Positions 30,290 through 32,738 of a DNA stretch of 32,738 nucleotides are shown here, in pieces; positions within the stretch are counted from its first letter, which is position 1; every line of letters begins with the position of its first letter. Origin of the DNA: JBBRYK01 sp038237665 (GTDB lineage: Bacteria > Actinomycetota > Thermoleophilia > Gaiellales > Gaiellaceae); assembly GCA_038237665.1 (NCBI GenBank), contig JBBRYK010000028.1, positions 1-32,738 on the forward strand, written 5' to 3'. Below the pieces are notes generated by a model. The model was not told where the DNA came from, ran no database searches, and worked only from the letters and a program-made list of their open reading frames with translations. A program made the position numbers and the translations under genes.

Positions 30290-31447
30290 GTGGGCGACGC
30301 GCAACGGCTGACCCCGGACGAGCAGATTCGATTCGCGCGCGAGGCCTACGAGGCGGGGCGGGACTTCACGGTCGCCGTCGAGGAGGAATTCGCCATCCTC
30401 GACCCGGAGACGCTCTCGCTGACGAACCGTTTCGAGGATCTCCAGGCGGCGGCGCAGGGCGGTCCGCTCGAAAAGCACATCGTCGGGGAGCTGATCGCCT
30501 CAGAGGTCGAGGTCCGCACGGGCCGCTGCGAGACGTTCGCGGACGCTGCGGCTCGGATCGCCGAGCGCCGTCAGCAGCTGAAGACGCTCGCCGATGAGGT
30601 CGGCGTCGAGTTGGGCGCCGCGGGAACGCACCCGTGGAGCCCGTGGCAGGAGCAGCGGATCATCGATACGCCGCACTACCGCCGCAACGACGAGATCCTG
30701 CGCTACGTCGTCTGGCGGAACAACAGCTTCGGCCTCCACGTGCACGTGGGGATCCGGGGCGCCGACCGCGCCGTCCGCGTTTGCTCGGCCCTCCGGAACT
30801 ATCTGCCGGAGCTGCTCGCCCTATCGGCCAGCTCGCCGTTCGTCGAAGGCGTGTTCACGTACCTCCACTCGGCCCGGACGCAGATCTTCACCCGGATGTT
30901 CCCTCGCTGCGGCGTCCCTGACCCGCTGCTGGACTGGGCCGAGTTCGAGCGCTATGTCCGCTTCCTCTACGACACCCGCTCGATCGACGAGCACACGCAG
31001 ATGTGGTGGAGCGTGCGCCCGCACCTTGCCTTCCCCACGGTCGAGATCCGGATCTGCGACGCCCAGCCCGATCTCGCCGAGAGCCGCTCGCTTTCCGCGC
31101 TCGCCTATGCCTTGACGGCGCGCATTGCGCGCGCGCTCGACGAGGGCGAGCCGATCCCGGAGTACCCTCACCGCCTGATCGAGGAGAACTTCTTTCGTGC
31201 CATCCGGCATGGCCTGGCGGGCGAGTTCATCGACCTTTCCACGGGCCGTGTCCGTCCCACGCGCGCTGCCCTGGAGGAGCTTTGTGAGTGGGTGCGTCCG
31301 GTGGCGGAGGAGCTGGGCGCCGCCTCGTGGCTGCACGTCCCCGAAGCGAACAGTGCCGAGCGCCAGATGGCCCAGCACGCCGCAGGTGCGACCATGGAGG
31401 AGATCTACGCCGAGCTGGTTCGACCGAAGGAGCGCGTTGGCGGCTGA
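30290..31447 (+). CDS. Carboxylate-amine ligase, glutamate-cysteine ligase type 2 (YbdK-like)
   Basis: A 385-residue GCS2-family enzyme. Landmarks are the start of the domain FTVAVEEEFAILDPETLSL, the central WRNNSFGLHVHVGI with a His-x-His metal/nucleotide-binding pattern, WWSVRPHLAFPTVEIRICDA and RLIEENFFRAIRHG. The family makes gamma-glutamyl bonds or related amide bonds; YbdK of E. coli has weak glutamate-cysteine ligase activity, and EgtA in ergothioneine synthesis is a relative. No ergothioneine genes are near, so the substrate is uncertain. GTG at 30290 has both a -10 box and a TAAGG upstream. The downstream gene starts inside its last codons, so the two are coupled. Confidence 0.9.
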   Translation: MGDAQRLTPDEQIRFAREAYEAGRDFTVAVEEEFAILDPETLSLTNRFEDLQAAAQGGPLEKHIVGELIASEVEVRTGRCETFADAAARIAERRQQLKTLADEVGVELGAAGTHPWSPWQEQRIIDTPHYRRNDEILRYVVWRNNSFGLHVHVGIRGADRAVRVCSALRNYLPELLALSASSPFVEGVFTYLHSARTQIFTRMFPRCGVPDPLLDWAEFERYVRFLYDTRSIDEHTQMWWSVRPHLAFPTVEIRICDAQPDLAESRSLSALAYALTARIARALDEGEPIPEYPHRLIEENFFRAIRHGLAGEFIDLSTGRVRPTRAALEELCEWVRPVAEELGAASWLHVPEANSAERQMAQHAAGATMEEIYAELVRPKERVGG

Positions 31448-31784
31448 AGAGGAGACTCAATCGGGGCCGAGCGAGCAGGAGCTGCTCGAGCAGCTCGAAG
31501 GGGAGCTGCGCAAGCTGAAGGTCGTCGACATCCTCGTCCAGACCGTCTATACGGTCTCGTCACTCGGCTGGCGCCGCCTGGCTGCCGGGGAAGAGCGCAA
31601 CCTGGAGGAGGCACGACTCTCGATCGACGCACTCCGGGCCCTCGTACCGGTGCTCGAGACCGCTCTGCCCGCCGGGGCGATGCGCGACTTCAACCAGGTC
31701 GTCGCGAGCATGCAACTCGCGTACGCGAAAGCGTCTGCCGCCGATGAGCCGGCCAAGGGTGACGCGCCCGATGCGGCAGGCTGA
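31437..31784 (+). CDS. DUF1844-like small protein
   Basis: A 115-residue protein. The pattern TVYTVSSLGWRRLAAGEERN followed by LEEARLSIDALRALVPVLET resembles DUF1844, whose members carry a short helix, a loop and an N-LE-A-R-IDAL run. The acidic N-terminus (EEETQSGPSEQELLEQLEGE) is probably helical. TTG at 31437 is chosen because GAAGGAG (31426-31432) lies 4 nt upstream; it overlaps the ligase gene by 11 bp. It is probably cytoplasmic; the function is unknown. The match to DUF1844 is by eye. Confidence 0.6.
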   Translation: MAAEEETQSGPSEQELLEQLEGELRKLKVVDILVQTVYTVSSLGWRRLAAGEERNLEEARLSIDALRALVPVLETALPAGAMRDFNQVVASMQLAYAKASAADEPAKGDAPDAAG

Positions 31785-31832
31785 GGGCAGCATCCCCCGG
31801 AGCTCCGTGGCGGCGGACGGCGTCTTCTCGGG

Positions 31833-31855
31833 CACCGGCTAACCTCCAGCCGGTG
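31833..31855 (+). promoter_or_regulatory. Leaderless -10 box within an inverted repeat
   Basis: TAACCT (31840-31845) ends 7 nt before the GTG at 31853. Perfect 8-bp arms CACCGGCT (31833-31840) and AGCCGGTG (31848-31855) flank it, the right arm reaching into the start codon. The plan matches the repeat at 10688-10711. Confidence 0.5.
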
Positions 31856-32738
31856 GACGTCGCGCTTCTCGTCGTTCGCGCCGCTCTCGCCGCTGTCTTT
31901 GCGGTTGCAGGCGCCGCCAAGCTCGCCGATCGCGAGGGATCGCGAAAGGCTGCGGCGGACTTCGGCGTCCCCGCCTCGCTCGCGGGCGTGGTCGGGATCG
32001 GGCTCCCGTGCGCCGAACTCGCCGTGGGCGCATTGCTGCTTCCGGCCGCGACCGCGGCCTGGGCGGCGCTCGGGGCGGTGGGGCTCCTCGCCGCTTTCTC
32101 GGTTGCGATCGCGGCAAGCATCGCCCGCGGACAGGCGCCGGACTGCCATTGCTTCGGCCAGCTTCACTCCGAGCCCGCGGGCTGGAGAACGCTTCTGCGC
32201 AACCTCGGCCTTGCCGGGGGTGCCGCGTTCGTGGTCGCCGCCGGCTGGAGTGACCCCGGAACCAGTTCAGTTGCCTGGATAGACAACAATCGCGGCCTGC
32301 AGATCGCCGTCGCCGCGGCGGTAGCGATCGGGTTCGGTTTCGCAGTGGTCGTCCTGGAGCGCCGCCTGAGCGCCTCGGGCGACGTGCCGGGCCTCCCTGT
32401 CGGCACGGCGGCGCCGCCCTTCGCGCTGCAGGACGTGAACGGTGGCCGGTGGACGCTCGACCGACTGCTCGCACCCGGCCGCCCGGCGTTGCTGGTCTTC
32501 ACCGACACCGCCTGCCAGCCCTGCGATGTACTGCTGCCGGACGTCGCACGGTGGCAGGCCCACCCTCGTGTCGAGCTGACGATTGCGATCGTGAGCTCCG
32601 GCCCGGAAGGGGACGTCCAGGCAAAGGCCGAGAAGCACGCGATCGGTCTGATGCTGACCGACCCGGATCGGGCCGCATACCGTGCCTACGAGAACGCCGG
32701 CACGCCGGGAGCGGTTCTCATCGGCGTCGACGGCGAGA
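31853..32738 (+). CDS. MauE-like membrane protein fused to a redoxin (partial)
   Basis: A 295-codon fragment that runs off the window. The N-terminal part has four membrane helices of the MauE/DoxX type (VVRAALAAVFAVAGAAKLAD; ELAVGALLLPAATAAW; AAFSVAIAASIARG) and the family's DCHCFGQLHSEPAGW loop; MauE helps mature methylamine dehydrogenase by supplying reducing power for disulfides. After one more helix and a linker comes a redoxin domain from about residue 183 (PVGTAAPPFALQDVNGG) with the CxxC in DTACQPCDVLLPDV. A membrane electron carrier joined to its own thioredoxin-like domain suggests disulfide transfer outside the cell. GTG 31853 follows a -10 box by 7 nt. No stop is in the window. 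Confidence 0.85.
   Translation, partial: MDVALLVVRAALAAVFAVAGAAKLADREGSRKAAADFGVPASLAGVVGIGLPCAELAVGALLLPAATAAWAALGAVGLLAAFSVAIAASIARGQAPDCHCFGQLHSEPAGWRTLLRNLGLAGGAAFVVAAGWSDPGTSSVAWIDNNRGLQIAVAAAVAIGFGFAVVVLERRLSASGDVPGLPVGTAAPPFALQDVNGGRWTLDRLLAPGRPALLVFTDTACQPCDVLLPDVARWQAHPRVELTIAIVSSGPEGDVQAKAEKHAIGLMLTDPDRAAYRAYENAGTPGAVLIGVDGE

Overview
The window is about 33 kb of very GC-rich chromosome with dense coding on both strands, frequent GTG and TTG starts, many ATGA/GTGA/TTGA stop-start overlaps and many promoters that appear to give leaderless mRNAs (a TANNNT-like -10 box ending 6-9 nt before the start codon). A LexA box of the CGAAC-N4-GTTCG type, BTAD/SARP regulators, Rex beside a glutaredoxin-like gene, and DUF2520-panC-panB point to an actinobacterium, most likely a Thermoleophilia/Gaiellales-like lineage. 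That placement is inference from gene content. I saw no tRNA, rRNA or CRISPR.

Layout. 1-2.4 kb: a flavoprotein monooxygenase and a DUF4242 gene (minus strand, ending in a hairpin), then DUF2277 and DUF1059 proteins. 2.4-9.3 kb: a regulatory and envelope region. A short SARP-type regulator is followed by a secreted Cys-rich protein, a membrane-anchored PQQ-like propeller, a secreted allene-oxide-cyclase-like barrel with a small membrane partner, and a 1020-residue protein. That protein joins a SARP DNA-binding/BTAD half to a membrane segment, a beta-propeller and an ABC-type ligand-binding domain. Both SARP genes have arrays of short direct repeats at 10-11 bp steps at their 5' ends, the spacing known for SARP operators. 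9.3-12.5 kb: envelope proteins, a metallophosphoesterase and an AI-2E family transporter. 12.5-16.4 kb: a decayed sensor-kinase remnant, then uvrA under a LexA-box promoter with a coupled Yip1-like gene. 16.4-19.3 kb: the pantothenate genes panB, panC and a DUF2520 gene, with an acetyltransferase upstream (all minus strand). 19.4-25.5 kb: a FmdB zinc ribbon, a family 4 uracil-DNA glycosylase, then tsaE-tsaB-rimI-tsaD (t6A tRNA modification plus ribosomal protein acetylation) running into a subtilisin-like protease. 25.5-27.8 kb: glutamate dehydrogenase, a glutaredoxin-like protein and Rex. 27.8-30.3 kb: an accessory patch with a 3'-truncated REP-associated transposase, a 65-bp nested inverted repeat, a glycosyltransferase and a lipase pseudogene. 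30.3-32.7 kb: a GCS2-type carboxylate-amine ligase, a DUF1844-like protein and a MauE-redoxin fusion that runs off the window.

The most interesting part is 5.4-9.3 kb. There, what looks like a one-piece transmembrane sensor-regulator is divergent from a two-gene secreted/membrane operon, and the 101-bp gap between them holds four SARP-like repeats. A related three-repeat array sits between the short SARP gene and DUF1059. The window also holds at least four decaying genes, mostly next to intergenic hairpins.
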